A stretch of 44,860 nt of DNA from Candidatus Hydrogenedentota bacterium. Lineage in GTDB: Bacteria > Hydrogenedentota > Hydrogenedentia > Hydrogenedentales > SLHB01. Below the pieces are notes generated by a model. The model was not told where the DNA came from. It saw nothing but the letters and a program-made list of their open reading frames with translations, and ran no database searches. The translations under genes and the position numbers were made by a program. The stretch spans positions 1 to 44,860 of the forward strand of contig JACQVH010000010.1 of the NCBI GenBank assembly GCA_016209895.1, in the 5' to 3' direction. Below, piece after piece: positions 16,503-25,708 of the stretch (the first letter of the stretch is position 1; each line of letters opens with the position of its first letter).

Positions 16503-16836
16503 CGGCAGCGGCCTATTCCAGGTTCCAATAGAACTTACCACCCTTCTTTGCGTTCATCGCACTTGCCCGCCGAAGATTCAGAGAAGGCGAGTCCCTTGTG
16601 GTTAGCTCATCACTTTCCAAGCGCAAAGAAATCTACGGTTAGTAGCGCGTTCTACGCGTGTGTGTATCTTTATACGTGTACCGTCGCCCATCTTGGTTGC
16701 GGCCATTGGTGGCATTGAGTGCTTCGTGGCGTCGGTGCGGGAACTCGCGGGAGAATTTTTGGGCTTTCCGATTGTTTCCTTTTTCAAGTACAGAAACAGA
16801 ACCTCAAAACCAAAGCCTACGGGGGGGAGAAGACCC
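16503..16836 (+). other. Non-coding leader before the DUF1501 operon
   Basis: No gene or RNA was recognised in these 334 bp. They contain TTCTTTGCG (16543-16551) and its reverse complement (16622-16630), which could close a long stem, and a TTGGTTGCGGCC motif at 16693-16704 that recurs in the repeat block near 35300. No confident promoter was found, although the operon promoter presumably lies here. Confidence 0.4.
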
Positions 16837-18174
16837 GTGAACAATAAGCGAAAGCGAGGCGGGATTCGGGACGAGAGCGGTTGCCGGTGTCCGGGACCGC
16901 CGACGCGGCGCGATTTCATCAAGGTTGGTTTTCTCGCTGGACTCGGAATAACCTTGGGCGACTATTTTCGTCTGCGGTCCGCTTGCGCGGAGGAACCGGC
17001 TAAAGCTCCTGCCGCCGAATCCGTGATTTTCATATTCCTGGCCGGCGGAATGAGCCACATTGATACGTTTGATCCAAAGCCCTATGCCCCTCTCGAATAC
17101 CGCGGGGAACTCGGCACGGTCAATACAAATACGGGCGAAACGTTCGGCGCATTGCTCGGGAATCTGGCCAAAGTGGCGGACAAGCTGGCCGTAATTCGTT
17201 CGCTGAGTCACGGCGAGGCGGCGCACGAACGCGGCACGCATAACATGCTGACGGGCTATCGGCCCAGCCCGGCGATAGTCTATCCGAGCATGGGTTCGGT
17301 CGTGGCCCACGAGTACGGCCCGCGCCACGATCTGCCGCCGTATATTTGCGTCCCGAACGTCGGCGACCCGCGCATGGGCACCGGCTATTTGAGCGCCGCC
17401 TATGGTCCGTTCAGCGTGGAAGGCGAGCCGGTGGACGAAGGATTTCAGGTCCGCGATTTGAATCTAGCCCCGGACGTGACGCCTGAACGGATGCAGGCCC
17501 GCACCACGTTGCTGGCGGCGGTGGACCATCATTTCGCGGAGCTCGAAAAATCCGACCTGCTAAGCGCGATGGACAGTTATTACCAGCGCGCTTACGCGCT
17601 GATCAGTTCCCAATCGGCGCGCGAGGCATTCAACATTACTACCGAACCCGCCGAAGTGCGTGACCGCTACGGGCGTCACCCGGTGGGCCAGCGACTATTG
17701 CTGGCACGACGGCTGGTGGAAACGGGCGCGCGTTTCGTGACTGTGACCGACGGCGGCTGGGACCACCACTTCCAAGTCAAAGACAATCTGGTGAGCAAAG
17801 TGCCGCCGTTGGATCAAGGTTTGGCGACGCTCATCTCCGATTTGGACGAGCGCGGTCTACTGAAGTCTACGCTCGTGGTTGTGAGCACTGAGTTTGGGCG
17901 CACGGTGCGGCTCAACAAGGACGCCGGCCGCGATCATTGGCCAAAAGCCTTTAGCGTAGTGCTCGCCGGTGGCGGCTTGAAAGGCGGTCTCATTTATGGG
18001 GCTACCGACGCGTACGGCAGCGAGCCGGCCGACAAGCCGGTCGGGCCGGAAGACTTGTCCGCAACTATTTTCACCCAACTGGGTATTGATCCCGCCAAGA
18101 AACTGATGAGTCCCGGAAACCGGCCGATCGATATCGTACGAAACGGCCGTGTCGTAACCGGACTGCTCGCGTGA
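16837..18174 (+). CDS. DUF1501 family Tat-exported protein
   Basis: DUF1501 proteins are abundant in planctomycetes and relatives, belong to the alkaline phosphatase/sulfatase-like fold group and lack a proven reaction. The ~445-residue product has a twin-arginine signal (TRRDFIKVGFLAGLGITLGD). The core includes VIFIFLAGGMSHIDTFDPKP, IRSLSHGEAAHERGTHNMLTGY, RRLVETGARFVTVTDGGWDHH and TEFGRTVRLNKDAGRDHWP. The GTG at 16837, preceded by a run of G and GGAGA, is chosen; upstream in-frame codons look non-coding. It is the first gene of a tight operon in which the next start is 3 bp after its stop. DUF1501 proteins usually pair with DUF1549/DUF1553 proteins, as here. Confidence 0.9.
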   Translation: MNNKRKRGGIRDESGCRCPGPPTRRDFIKVGFLAGLGITLGDYFRLRSACAEEPAKAPAAESVIFIFLAGGMSHIDTFDPKPYAPLEYRGELGTVNTNTGETFGALLGNLAKVADKLAVIRSLSHGEAAHERGTHNMLTGYRPSPAIVYPSMGSVVAHEYGPRHDLPPYICVPNVGDPRMGTGYLSAAYGPFSVEGEPVDEGFQVRDLNLAPDVTPERMQARTTLLAAVDHHFAELEKSDLLSAMDSYYQRAYALISSQSAREAFNITTEPAEVRDRYGRHPVGQRLLLARRLVETGARFVTVTDGGWDHHFQVKDNLVSKVPPLDQGLATLISDLDERGLLKSTLVVVSTEFGRTVRLNKDAGRDHWPKAFSVVLAGGGLKGGLIYGATDAYGSEPADKPVGPEDLSATIFTQLGIDPAKKLMSPGNRPIDIVRNGRVVTGLLA

Positions 18175-18177
18175 ACC

Positions 18178-20556
18178 ATGCAACGGCCCCCGGCAAGTTT
18201 GCTCCATGGGATGTTCCTCGGGGCGGTGGGGGCGCTCTGTTGGGTGAATAGTGCCTGTGCCGCGTCTCCGGCACTCGGACAAATCCTCCCACGGGGCGGC
18301 GCGCGCGGGTCGCAGCCGGAAATCCTTTTCCAGGGCGGCAATCTGGACGACGCCGTGGACATCGTTTTCCACGAACCCGGGATAAAGCTCACTAATCTCG
18401 CGGTTGAAAGCGCTTCCCAAGTCCGCGCCACATTAGAAATTGCGCCGGACTGTCCGGTCGGCTTGAATGCGATGCGAGTCCGCACGCGCTCCGGCATTTC
18501 CAATCTCCTCTTATTCAGCGTGGGCGCGCTGGAGGAAGCGGACGAACAGGAACCCAACGATGACAAAGCGGCCGCGCCCGTCCGGCCGCTCGGCGTTACC
18601 ATCAATGGGACCATAACCTCAGAGGACGTGGATTACTTTGCCGTCGAGTTGGAAGCCGGCGCGCGACTCTCGGCGGAGATCGAAGCGTTGCGGTTAGGCG
18701 GACCTCTTTTCGATCCTAAGCTGCGGTTGTTCGGACCGGGCGGACATGAACTCGTAGCCGAGGATGACACGCAACTGGTCGCCCAGGACGCGGCGTTTGC
18801 GTACACGGCGGAACAGGCGGGCCGGCACGTGGTGGCGGTGAGCGAGGCGGCATACGGCGGCGGCGGTGAATTCCGCTATCGTTTGCATCTCGGCCAATTC
18901 CCGCGACCGCTGATGGTCACGCCGTTGGGCGGACTGAAGAGTGCCGCGTGCGAAGTATCTTGGTTGGGTGATCCCGGAATAACGACGCAGAACCTTACCT
19001 TGCCTGAAGCGGTCGGCGGTATAGCCCGCGTGGCAATTCAGAACGAACTCGGCGTCGCACCCAGCCCGTTCCGCATGCGGGTAGGCGGTCTTTCGGGCGT
19101 TCGTGAAACCGAACCGAATAACACGCCGGAACAGGCCTCCTCCGGAGCCGTTCCGGGAGCGTTTGATGGTGTACTGGCCGAGACAGGTGACGAAGACTGG
19201 TTTCAGTTTCCGGGCAAGAAAGATACGACCTGCGACCTGCGGGTTTGGGCGCGAGAACTGGGCTCGCCGGTGGACAGCATTTTGACGGTGATGCGGCCGG
19301 GCGCAGGCAACCTAGCGGAAGACGATGACGGCGCGGGCATTGACAGCGCGGCGCGGGTTACGTTTCCCGAAGACGCCACGTACGCTTTGCGCGTGCGCGA
19401 TCATCTCGGCCGAGGCGGGCCGCTCTATGCATATCGTGTCGAAGCCACGCCGGTGACTCCGCGCCTGGAAGTCAATCTGGCCGAGGATAAGCAGGCGGGT
19501 CTGGCGCTGCCGCAAGGCGACCGCGCTCTTGTGTTGCTGTCCGTGCGGCGTGAAGAGATTGACGGGCCGGTGAAAGTAGAGTTCACGGACTTGCCCGCCG
19601 GTGTGGCGGCGGAATGCGACGTGCTCCCCGCCGGACAGAGCACGTTCCCCGTCGTGTTCACCGCCGCCGCAGATGCCCCGGTGTCCGGTGCCTTGACCGG
19701 TATCGTCGCCACGCTTTCGCCCGACGGGCAAGCGCCGGTGACGGGCGGGTTTCGACATAAAGTGGCTCTCACGCTGGGCAACAATCTCACCGTTTTCTGG
19801 GCCTGGGAGGTAGAACGGCTGGCGCTGGCCGTAACGGAACCTTCGCCCTTCAGCATTTCGCTGACCGCGCCAAAGGTGCCCGTGGTGCGCAACGGGGCGA
19901 TGGACTTGAAAGTGACGGCCACGCGCAAAGAAGGATTCACCGCGCCCATTGACTTGCGAATACCGTTTGCGCCTTCGGGTGTCGGCGTAGGCACCGCCCA
20001 GATTCCCGCCGAAGCGACGGAGACGACGATTCACATTGAAGCGAACGGCGGCGCCCCAGTCGGCATATGGAAAGTGCCGGTCCTTGCGTCAGCCGTGGGA
20101 TACCAGGTGTGCGCGCCGTTGACGCCGATTGAAGTGGCGGAACCATGGGTTACGTTTGCGGTGACGCCCGTGGAGACGGAACAGAACAAACCGGTCGAAG
20201 TCGCGGTGACGCTGGCGCAAGCGCACGAATACACGGGATCATACGAGGCGCAACTGCTCGGTCTGCCCAAAGGAGTCACCACTTCACCCCAATCCTTCAG
20301 TCGCGATACGACTGAGCTTCGTTTTCCGCTGTCAGTAGCGCAGGATGCTCCAGCCGGGAAACATGAGGGACTGTTCGTGCGGGCCGTGTTGCAAGCGGAC
20401 GGCGAACCCATCCTCCATCAGTCCGGCGGCGGTCGCCTCGTCATATACGAGCCCCTACCGGCCGAGCTCCAGCAAGCGCCCGCGCCGGAGCCGGCCAAGC
20501 CGGAGACGCCGCAGCCGGAAGCGGAGAAACCGAAGACACGATTTGCCAAAGGTTAG
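18178..20556 (+). CDS. Secreted protein with bacterial pre-peptidase C-terminal (PPC) domains
   Basis: The 792-residue product has a signal peptide (about 1-28). An IPT/TIG-like beta-domain follows (about 35-120, PRGGARGSQPEILFQGGNLDD). Two PPC beta-sandwich domains start at EQEPNDDKAAA (about 123) and ETEPNNTPEQAS (about 309), each with the DEDWFQF/DVDYFAV core. Several further beta-sandwich segments and a Pro/Glu-rich C-terminal tail complete it. There is no catalytic motif. It probably binds carbohydrate or scaffolds partners at the cell surface. It starts 3 bp after the DUF1501 stop and is followed within 6 bp by the DUF1549 gene. Confidence 0.85.
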   Translation: MQRPPASLLHGMFLGAVGALCWVNSACAASPALGQILPRGGARGSQPEILFQGGNLDDAVDIVFHEPGIKLTNLAVESASQVRATLEIAPDCPVGLNAMRVRTRSGISNLLLFSVGALEEADEQEPNDDKAAAPVRPLGVTINGTITSEDVDYFAVELEAGARLSAEIEALRLGGPLFDPKLRLFGPGGHELVAEDDTQLVAQDAAFAYTAEQAGRHVVAVSEAAYGGGGEFRYRLHLGQFPRPLMVTPLGGLKSAACEVSWLGDPGITTQNLTLPEAVGGIARVAIQNELGVAPSPFRMRVGGLSGVRETEPNNTPEQASSGAVPGAFDGVLAETGDEDWFQFPGKKDTTCDLRVWARELGSPVDSILTVMRPGAGNLAEDDDGAGIDSAARVTFPEDATYALRVRDHLGRGGPLYAYRVEATPVTPRLEVNLAEDKQAGLALPQGDRALVLLSVRREEIDGPVKVEFTDLPAGVAAECDVLPAGQSTFPVVFTAAADAPVSGALTGIVATLSPDGQAPVTGGFRHKVALTLGNNLTVFWAWEVERLALAVTEPSPFSISLTAPKVPVVRNGAMDLKVTATRKEGFTAPIDLRIPFAPSGVGVGTAQIPAEATETTIHIEANGGAPVGIWKVPVLASAVGYQVCAPLTPIEVAEPWVTFAVTPVETEQNKPVEVAVTLAQAHEYTGSYEAQLLGLPKGVTTSPQSFSRDTTELRFPLSVAQDAPAGKHEGLFVRAVLQADGEPILHQSGGGRLVIYEPLPAELQQAPAPEPAKPETPQPEAEKPKTRFAKG

Positions 20557-20561
20557 TCGTG

Positions 20562-23045
20562 ATGAACATAAAACGGAAAAGTGAAAGCTCTCCGCGCCGG
20601 GTGAGTGATTCCTTCTGTCCGACCAGTCAGACGGGTCGGACTTGTCTGACATGTCTGGTCGTTCTCGGCGCCATCGCGGCCAACGCAACGACCCTTGCCG
20701 TGTATCCTTCCGAAGTTCACTTGGACAGTGGCCGGGACGTTCAACGACTGATCATCGTGGAAACTCGGGACGATGGTGTAACATCCGACGTTACCGCGAA
20801 CGCAGGACTCTCGTTCGCGCCCGAGGGCCTGGCGAAGTGGGATGCCGCGGAACGGAAGTTGTTCCCGATCGCAGACGGCGAGACTACGCTCACGGTGCAG
20901 TGCCGGGATCAGACCGCCACCGTCGCGGTTCACGTGCGGAACGCGGGTGTCATGCCCAAGGCGACATTTCGCAACGACGTGGAGCCGGTGTTGATGAAAG
21001 GCGGCTGTAACGCAGGTTCGTGTCACGGCAGCGCTCAAGGTAAGAACGGCTTTCGCCTAACTCTGTTCGGCTACGATCCCGCCGCCGACTACGTGACGTT
21101 GACGCGACAGTTGCGAGGCCGGCGCGTGAACACGGCCGCGACCGACGAAAGCCTGATGCTGCTCAAGCCGACGGGAAAAGTGGATCACGAAGGCGGCACG
21201 CGCTTCGAGACGGGCAGCGTACCGTACAATGCAGTTCACGAATGGATCGCGTTGGGAGCGCCGCCGGACCCCGCCGATCTTCCCACTTTGAAGGGCATCG
21301 AAATACTTCCCAAGAACTGCGTACTCGAAGGGGAAGGCACGACGCAACAATTCATGGTCCTCGCCCAATATTCGGACGGTTCCGACCGGGATGTGACGGA
21401 CCTGACGTTGTTGAGCAGTAGCGACGATCTCACGGTAACCGTTGATCGTTCCGGTATTGCGAAATCCGGCGCCCGAGGCGAAACGTACGTGATGGCGCGG
21501 TTCGGCACGTATGCGGTGGTCTCGCAAGTCATCGTGCTTCCGGCGGGACTGACACTACAATGGCCGGAGACGCCGGTGAAGAATTACGTTGATGAACTGG
21601 TATTCGCCAAGCTTAAGAAGCTGCGCGTGCCGCCGGCCGAACGTACCTCGGACGAGGTATTCGTCCGCCGCGTTTACCTCGACATCGTCGGCGTGCTACC
21701 GACCGTAGAAGAAACGCGCACGTTCCTTGGCGACTCTGGCGCCGACAAGAGAGAGAAACTAATTGAGGCGCTTCTGCAGCGACCCGAATTCCCGGAGTTA
21801 TGGGCGCTGAAGTGGGCGGAATTGTTGCGGGTGCAGTCCGGGACTACGCAAGACTCGAAAGGGATGTACCGCTACAACGATTGGCTGCGCCACGCCATCG
21901 CGTCGAACCAGCCCATTGATATTATCGCGCGCGAACTGCTGACCGCCGAGGGCGGCAACTATACGCAACCGGCGGCAAACTTCTATCTGACAGACAGCGA
22001 ACCTCCGGTGATGGCCGAAAACGTGGCCCAGGTGTTTCTCGGCGTGCAGATCAAATGCGCCCAGTGCCACAACCACCCGTTCGAGCGCTGGACCATGGAC
22101 GATTACTACTCGTTTGCGGCCTTCTTCGCACAGGTCGGGAAGAAGGCCTCGAGCGACCCGCGCGAGACGGTGGTGTATAACCGCGCGTCGGGTGAAGTGA
22201 CGAATCTGCGGGATGGGCGCACCATGCCGCCCAAGTTCCTCGGCGGCGATACGCCCGACGTCGCGGGCAAGGACCGACGGGCCGTGTTGGCGGAGTGGCT
22301 GGCGTCGCCGGAAAATCCCTGGTTCGCCCAGAACATCGCCAACCGGGTCTGGGCGCACTTCTTCGGTCGCGGGATCGTCGAACCGCCGGACGACGTGCGC
22401 TCCACCAATCCGGCGAGCAACCCGGAACTGTTGACGGCATTGGCCGAACACTTGGTGTCGTACCATTTCGATTTTCGGCAACTGATCCGAGACATCTGCG
22501 CTTCTTACGCCTATCAGATGTCTACCCAACCACGCGACCCGGCAATCGTGGACGACCGTAATTTCTCGCACGCGCCGATTCGCCGGCTGTCCGCTGAGCA
22601 ACTATTGGACGCGCTCAGCGAGGCTACAGAAAGCAAAGTGAAGTTCGCGGGGCTGCCGCTGGGCGCGCGCGCCATGCAAGTGGCAGACGGGCGCAGCGGC
22701 AACTACTTCCTCAATCTGTTCGGCCGGCCGGCACGCGAGACGGTGTGCACGTGCGAGCGGCGTTCGGAGCCGACGTTGGGCCAGGCGCTGCATCTGATCA
22801 ATGGCGACACGATCCAAGCCGCGATCAACGCGCCGGGAGGCCGGCTCGAACGATTGTTGGCGGTGAACACGGCGGCGCCCGCCATCGTCGAGGAAATCTA
22901 CTGGGCGGCGCTGTGTCGTGCCCCCCGCGCCGAAGAGAAGACGGCCTTGGACCAATATCTTACGAGTGCGCAGGACAGCCGGACGGCGCTGGAAGACGTG
23001 TTCTGGAGCGTCTTGAACTCGAAGGAATTCGTGTTTACGCATTAG
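20562..23045 (+). CDS. DUF1549/DUF1553 protein with Ig-like domains and two cytochrome-type motifs
   Basis: The ~827-residue exported protein has, in order: an unusual N-terminus whose signal-like segment (CLTCLVVLGAIAANA) is partly encoded by a 9-bp repeat; a BIG2-type Ig-like domain (about 45-128); a CNAGSCH motif (about 149-155) in a planctomycete cytochrome-like segment; a second Ig-like domain (about 243-330); DUF1549 (PSCyt2, about 343-550) with CAQCH (499-503) followed by NHPFERWTMDDYYSFAAFF; and DUF1553 (PSD1, about 580-820) with ENPWFAQNIANRVWAHFFGRG. The CxxCH motif suggests covalent heme and electron transfer, although the function is unproven. ATG 20562 follows an in-frame GTG at 20559; either could serve. 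Confidence 0.92.
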   Translation: MNIKRKSESSPRRVSDSFCPTSQTGRTCLTCLVVLGAIAANATTLAVYPSEVHLDSGRDVQRLIIVETRDDGVTSDVTANAGLSFAPEGLAKWDAAERKLFPIADGETTLTVQCRDQTATVAVHVRNAGVMPKATFRNDVEPVLMKGGCNAGSCHGSAQGKNGFRLTLFGYDPAADYVTLTRQLRGRRVNTAATDESLMLLKPTGKVDHEGGTRFETGSVPYNAVHEWIALGAPPDPADLPTLKGIEILPKNCVLEGEGTTQQFMVLAQYSDGSDRDVTDLTLLSSSDDLTVTVDRSGIAKSGARGETYVMARFGTYAVVSQVIVLPAGLTLQWPETPVKNYVDELVFAKLKKLRVPPAERTSDEVFVRRVYLDIVGVLPTVEETRTFLGDSGADKREKLIEALLQRPEFPELWALKWAELLRVQSGTTQDSKGMYRYNDWLRHAIASNQPIDIIARELLTAEGGNYTQPAANFYLTDSEPPVMAENVAQVFLGVQIKCAQCHNHPFERWTMDDYYSFAAFFAQVGKKASSDPRETVVYNRASGEVTNLRDGRTMPPKFLGGDTPDVAGKDRRAVLAEWLASPENPWFAQNIANRVWAHFFGRGIVEPPDDVRSTNPASNPELLTALAEHLVSYHFDFRQLIRDICASYAYQMSTQPRDPAIVDDRNFSHAPIRRLSAEQLLDALSEATESKVKFAGLPLGARAMQVADGRSGNYFLNLFGRPARETVCTCERRSEPTLGQALHLINGDTIQAAINAPGGRLERLLAVNTAAPAIVEEIYWAALCRAPRAEEKTALDQYLTSAQDSRTALEDVFWSVLNSKEFVFTH
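20617..20659. repeat. Five 9-bp units of GTCNGAC inside the DUF1549 gene
   Basis: GTCCGAC, GTCAGAC, GTCGGAC, GTCTGAC and GTCTGGT begin at 20617, 20626, 20635, 20644 and 20653, exactly 9 bp apart, with the variable middle base and two linker bases between units. The period keeps the reading frame, so the repeat is translated as repeating X-X-Thr (CPT SQT GRT CLT CLV) just before and into the hydrophobic export signal. Confidence 0.8.
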
Positions 23046-23063
23046 TTTGGAGGAACCAGCAAT

Positions 23064-23528
23064 ATGTGGCGAAGAGGGCTGATTGCAATTGGTGTAATCG
23101 CGGTCGCGATGGCCGCGGGAGTCACCGTACGGTATCTCGCATATGCGGAAGAAGCGCCGGCGCCTCCCGCGGCGCCGACGGCGGACCAGGCGCTCGAAGA
23201 ATTGGCCAAGGTTGGGCCCGACGCGTTGGCCGGGCGCGTGTCGGAGATGCGAAAGCAGGCCGAGGACATGGCGGCGGAAGCTACCACGCTGCGCACCAAG
23301 GCGGACGAACTCGAGGCCAACGCGAAGGCGTTGCGGGAACGGATTGCGGCATTGGAGAAGTTCGCGGCGGCGTTGGCGGTAGCCATGGCGCCGGCGCCAC
23401 CCGCGACTCCGCCGGTCTCAGAACCTGCGCCCGCCGCGCCTGCGCCCGAAGCGGCGGCACCGGCCGAGTCTCCGGCTCCGGCCCCGGCATCTCCCGCGCC
23501 GGAACCGGCGGCGCCGGCACAGCCGTGA
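23064..23528 (+). CDS. Membrane-anchored coiled-coil protein with Pro/Ala-rich tail
   Basis: The 154-residue product has an N-terminal hydrophobic segment (GLIAIGVIAVAMAAGVTV, about 5-22) that is an uncleaved anchor or signal peptide. A predicted coiled coil follows (about 45-110; LEELAKVGPDALAGRVSEM and then repeated EAxxLRxKADELEA). The last ~45 residues are only Pro, Ala, Glu, Ser and a few others. The coiled coil resembles the N-terminal part of the next gene product (VDPALLVAQTEAHRKQAEAWE), suggesting that the two interact or share ancestry. A GGAGG ribosome site is visible. No family recognised. Confidence 0.75.
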   Translation: MWRRGLIAIGVIAVAMAAGVTVRYLAYAEEAPAPPAAPTADQALEELAKVGPDALAGRVSEMRKQAEDMAAEATTLRTKADELEANAKALRERIAALEKFAAALAVAMAPAPPATPPVSEPAPAAPAPEAAAPAESPAPAPASPAPEPAAPAQP

Positions 23529-23538
23529 GAGAATAACG

Positions 23539-25251
23539 ATGTATCTTCGTGCCCTCTGTATACTTAGTCTGACGCTGGCAATCTCGGCATATGCCGAACC
23601 CCCCGCGCCGGAACAACTGGATACCGCGCTGAGCTTGTTGCTGCAGGTGGACCCGGCGCTACTCGTGGCGCAGACCGAGGCCCATCGGAAACAGGCGGAA
23701 GCCTGGGAGAGCGAGGCGGCAGAATTGCGCCGACAAGCCGACGAGATCGACGCGCGACAGAAGGAATTAGTCACCAAGCTCGAAGCGACTATTTCGATCG
23801 CAAAAGCGCTCATGGCGGCGTTGGAACCGAATTCGGCGGCCCCGGCGGACGCACAGATGATGGCTCCAACTCCAACGCCGGAGATGACGCCGGCCGCCGC
23901 GCCGGCTCCGCCCGACGCGATGCCCGAGGCCGCACCCGCGGTCAATTTTGATGACAACGTAAAGGCCATTTTTAAGGCGCGCTGCGTGCGATGCCATAAC
24001 AACGACCAGCGCAAGAGCGGGCTTTCGCTCGAATCGCACGAAACCGCCCTGCAAGGTGGCAGTTCGGGGCAAGTCATTGTTCCGGGCCAGCCGGACGGCA
24101 GCCGCTTGCTCCGATTGATCAGCCGCCAGGAACAGCCCTACATGCCGCCGAGCGGGGACCCGGTAAACGAGGAACAATTGAATACCATTCGCGAATGGAT
24201 TCGCTTGGGCGCGCCGGCCAACAAAGATTCAAAGACTGCCATGGCGAAGGCCGAGGCGACGGCCGCGGCCGTCGTCGTTGCTGTGGAAGACTCGGGTCCA
24301 CCGCCGATGCCCGAAGTCCCCCTTGACACTCCGGTCCAGGCTTCGCTGTCCGCCAACCCCGTTGCGCGCGCGATGACGACCAGTCCCCGTGCGCCGCTGC
24401 TGGCCGTGGCCGGATATCGGCAAGTCTTGCTATACCAATTGGAAAAGTTCGAACTGCTGGGCGCGCTCGCCTTTCCGGAAGGGGAGATTCATGCCTTGAC
24501 GTTCAATGCGCGCGGTAACCTGCTGTTGGCCGGCGGCGGCCGCGTCGGCGAGTCCGGAGTCGTCGTACTATGGGACGTGCGCACCGGCAAGCGGCTGGGC
24601 GCATACGGCGAAGAATACGACACCGTGCTCGCCGCCGACGTCAGCCCCGACGGACGTCTGGTCGCCATTGGCGGCCCGAGCAAGAAAGTGAAGGTCTACG
24701 CGCTGGCAGACGCAAGTCTGCTGTACAAACTCGAGTCGCACACCGACTGGGTGTTGGCGACGCGATTCACGCCCGATGGCGAGGTGCTGGCAACCGGAGA
24801 CCGCGCGGGAGGATTGTTTCTCTGGCAGGCGGCCAATGGCCGGCCCGTGGAAGCGTTGCGCGGGCACACCGGCGCTGTAAACGATCTGGCCTGCAGCGCG
24901 GACTCGTCCTTGCTGGCCTCGGCGGGCGCGGACAGCACCGTGCAAGTCTGGGACACGTGGAAATACTCGAAGGTGCGCGAGTTCAAGGCCCATGACGGCG
25001 CGGTGCTGAGTGTGGACTTCAGCCGCGACGGGCAAATCGTTACCGGTGGTGAGGACGCTCTAATCAAGCGCTGGGATAGCAACGGCTCACTACAAACCAC
25101 CTATGAAAAACTCCCGGATTGGGGCTACCAGGCGCGGTTCGGCGCACAAGGGGCGTTGGTTCTGGCCGGGACCTGGACCGGCGACATCGCGGTCTGGAAC
25201 GCGTCGTCCGGGGAGCGCGTCGCGTCCCTTTCCACATTTCCGAAGTCGTAG
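23539..25251 (+). CDS. Planctomycete-type cytochrome c fused to a WD40 propeller
   Basis: The 570-residue product has, in order: a signal peptide (about 1-19); a coiled coil (about 40-95); an Ala/Pro linker; a PSCyt1-type cytochrome domain (about 135-228) with heme motif CVRCH (149-153) and the likely axial Met in YMPPSGDP (about 202); a second linker; and a WD40 beta-propeller (about 250-565) with recurring DWVLATRFTPDGEVLATGD, GAVNDLACSADSSLLASAGAD and VLSVDFSRDGQIVTGGED blades. Such cytochrome-WD40 fusions are typical of planctomycete-type genomes. It probably works with the DUF1549 protein at the cell surface, the propeller mediating binding; electron transfer is inferred from the heme motif. 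Confidence 0.9.
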   Translation: MYLRALCILSLTLAISAYAEPPAPEQLDTALSLLLQVDPALLVAQTEAHRKQAEAWESEAAELRRQADEIDARQKELVTKLEATISIAKALMAALEPNSAAPADAQMMAPTPTPEMTPAAAPAPPDAMPEAAPAVNFDDNVKAIFKARCVRCHNNDQRKSGLSLESHETALQGGSSGQVIVPGQPDGSRLLRLISRQEQPYMPPSGDPVNEEQLNTIREWIRLGAPANKDSKTAMAKAEATAAAVVVAVEDSGPPPMPEVPLDTPVQASLSANPVARAMTTSPRAPLLAVAGYRQVLLYQLEKFELLGALAFPEGEIHALTFNARGNLLLAGGGRVGESGVVVLWDVRTGKRLGAYGEEYDTVLAADVSPDGRLVAIGGPSKKVKVYALADASLLYKLESHTDWVLATRFTPDGEVLATGDRAGGLFLWQAANGRPVEALRGHTGAVNDLACSADSSLLASAGADSTVQVWDTWKYSKVREFKAHDGAVLSVDFSRDGQIVTGGEDALIKRWDSNGSLQTTYEKLPDWGYQARFGAQGALVLAGTWTGDIAVWNASSGERVASLSTFPKS

Positions 25252-25270
25252 TTAGAGCGGAGGGAGAACA

Positions 25271-25696
25271 ATGCAGTCATTTGCGTCGTGTTTCACCGTC
25301 GTCATTCTGTTGGTTTGCGCCGGCTGCACCGTGGGTCCACACATCGCGACCGCGACGGACCTCGTCGCGCATTTGAAAGAAGGCGGCATCCAGGTGGACT
25401 CGCAAGAACCCGCGCCGGTACCGACAGGTGACTACTTTCGATTCGACGAAGGCGTGACTGTCAAGGGTCCCGATCTGTGGGTGGATATCCTGCGTATCGA
25501 AGATAAGAAGGTTTTCAACCTCGCGAAGGACGCGAAGGGTATATTAATCTTGGCGGCGAGTGCGGCCGGCCGACAACTCCCCGACAGCCCCGAGGTTTAC
25601 ACCCGCTATCCGTTCGTTGTCGTTACGCGACAGGAACCGACAGACTCCCAACTTCAACCGCTGCTCCGTGAACTGCTCCCGCCGTTGAACGAATAG
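25271..25696 (+). CDS. Small lipoprotein of unknown function
   Basis: The 141-residue product has a lipoprotein signal with a CAGC lipobox (Cys19). The mature part is a compact alpha/beta domain with no known motif, including LVAHLKEGGIQVDS and WVDILRIEDKKVF. It is the last gene of the DUF1501 operon, 19 bp after the cytochrome-WD40 gene, with GGAGG before the ATG. It ends 12 bp from the convergent acyl-CoA dehydrogenase, leaving no room for a separate terminator. Confidence 0.8.
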   Translation: MQSFASCFTVVILLVCAGCTVGPHIATATDLVAHLKEGGIQVDSQEPAPVPTGDYFRFDEGVTVKGPDLWVDILRIEDKKVFNLAKDAKGILILAASAAGRQLPDSPEVYTRYPFVVVTRQEPTDSQLQPLLRELLPPLNE

Positions 25697-25708
25697 GCGT
25701 GACCCCGG

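Noticed and set aside
16543-16630. Long stem from TTCTTTGCG and CGCAAAGAA as a riboswitch or terminator
   Set aside because: The arms are ~70 bp apart with no conserved structure between them; chance pairing is likely.
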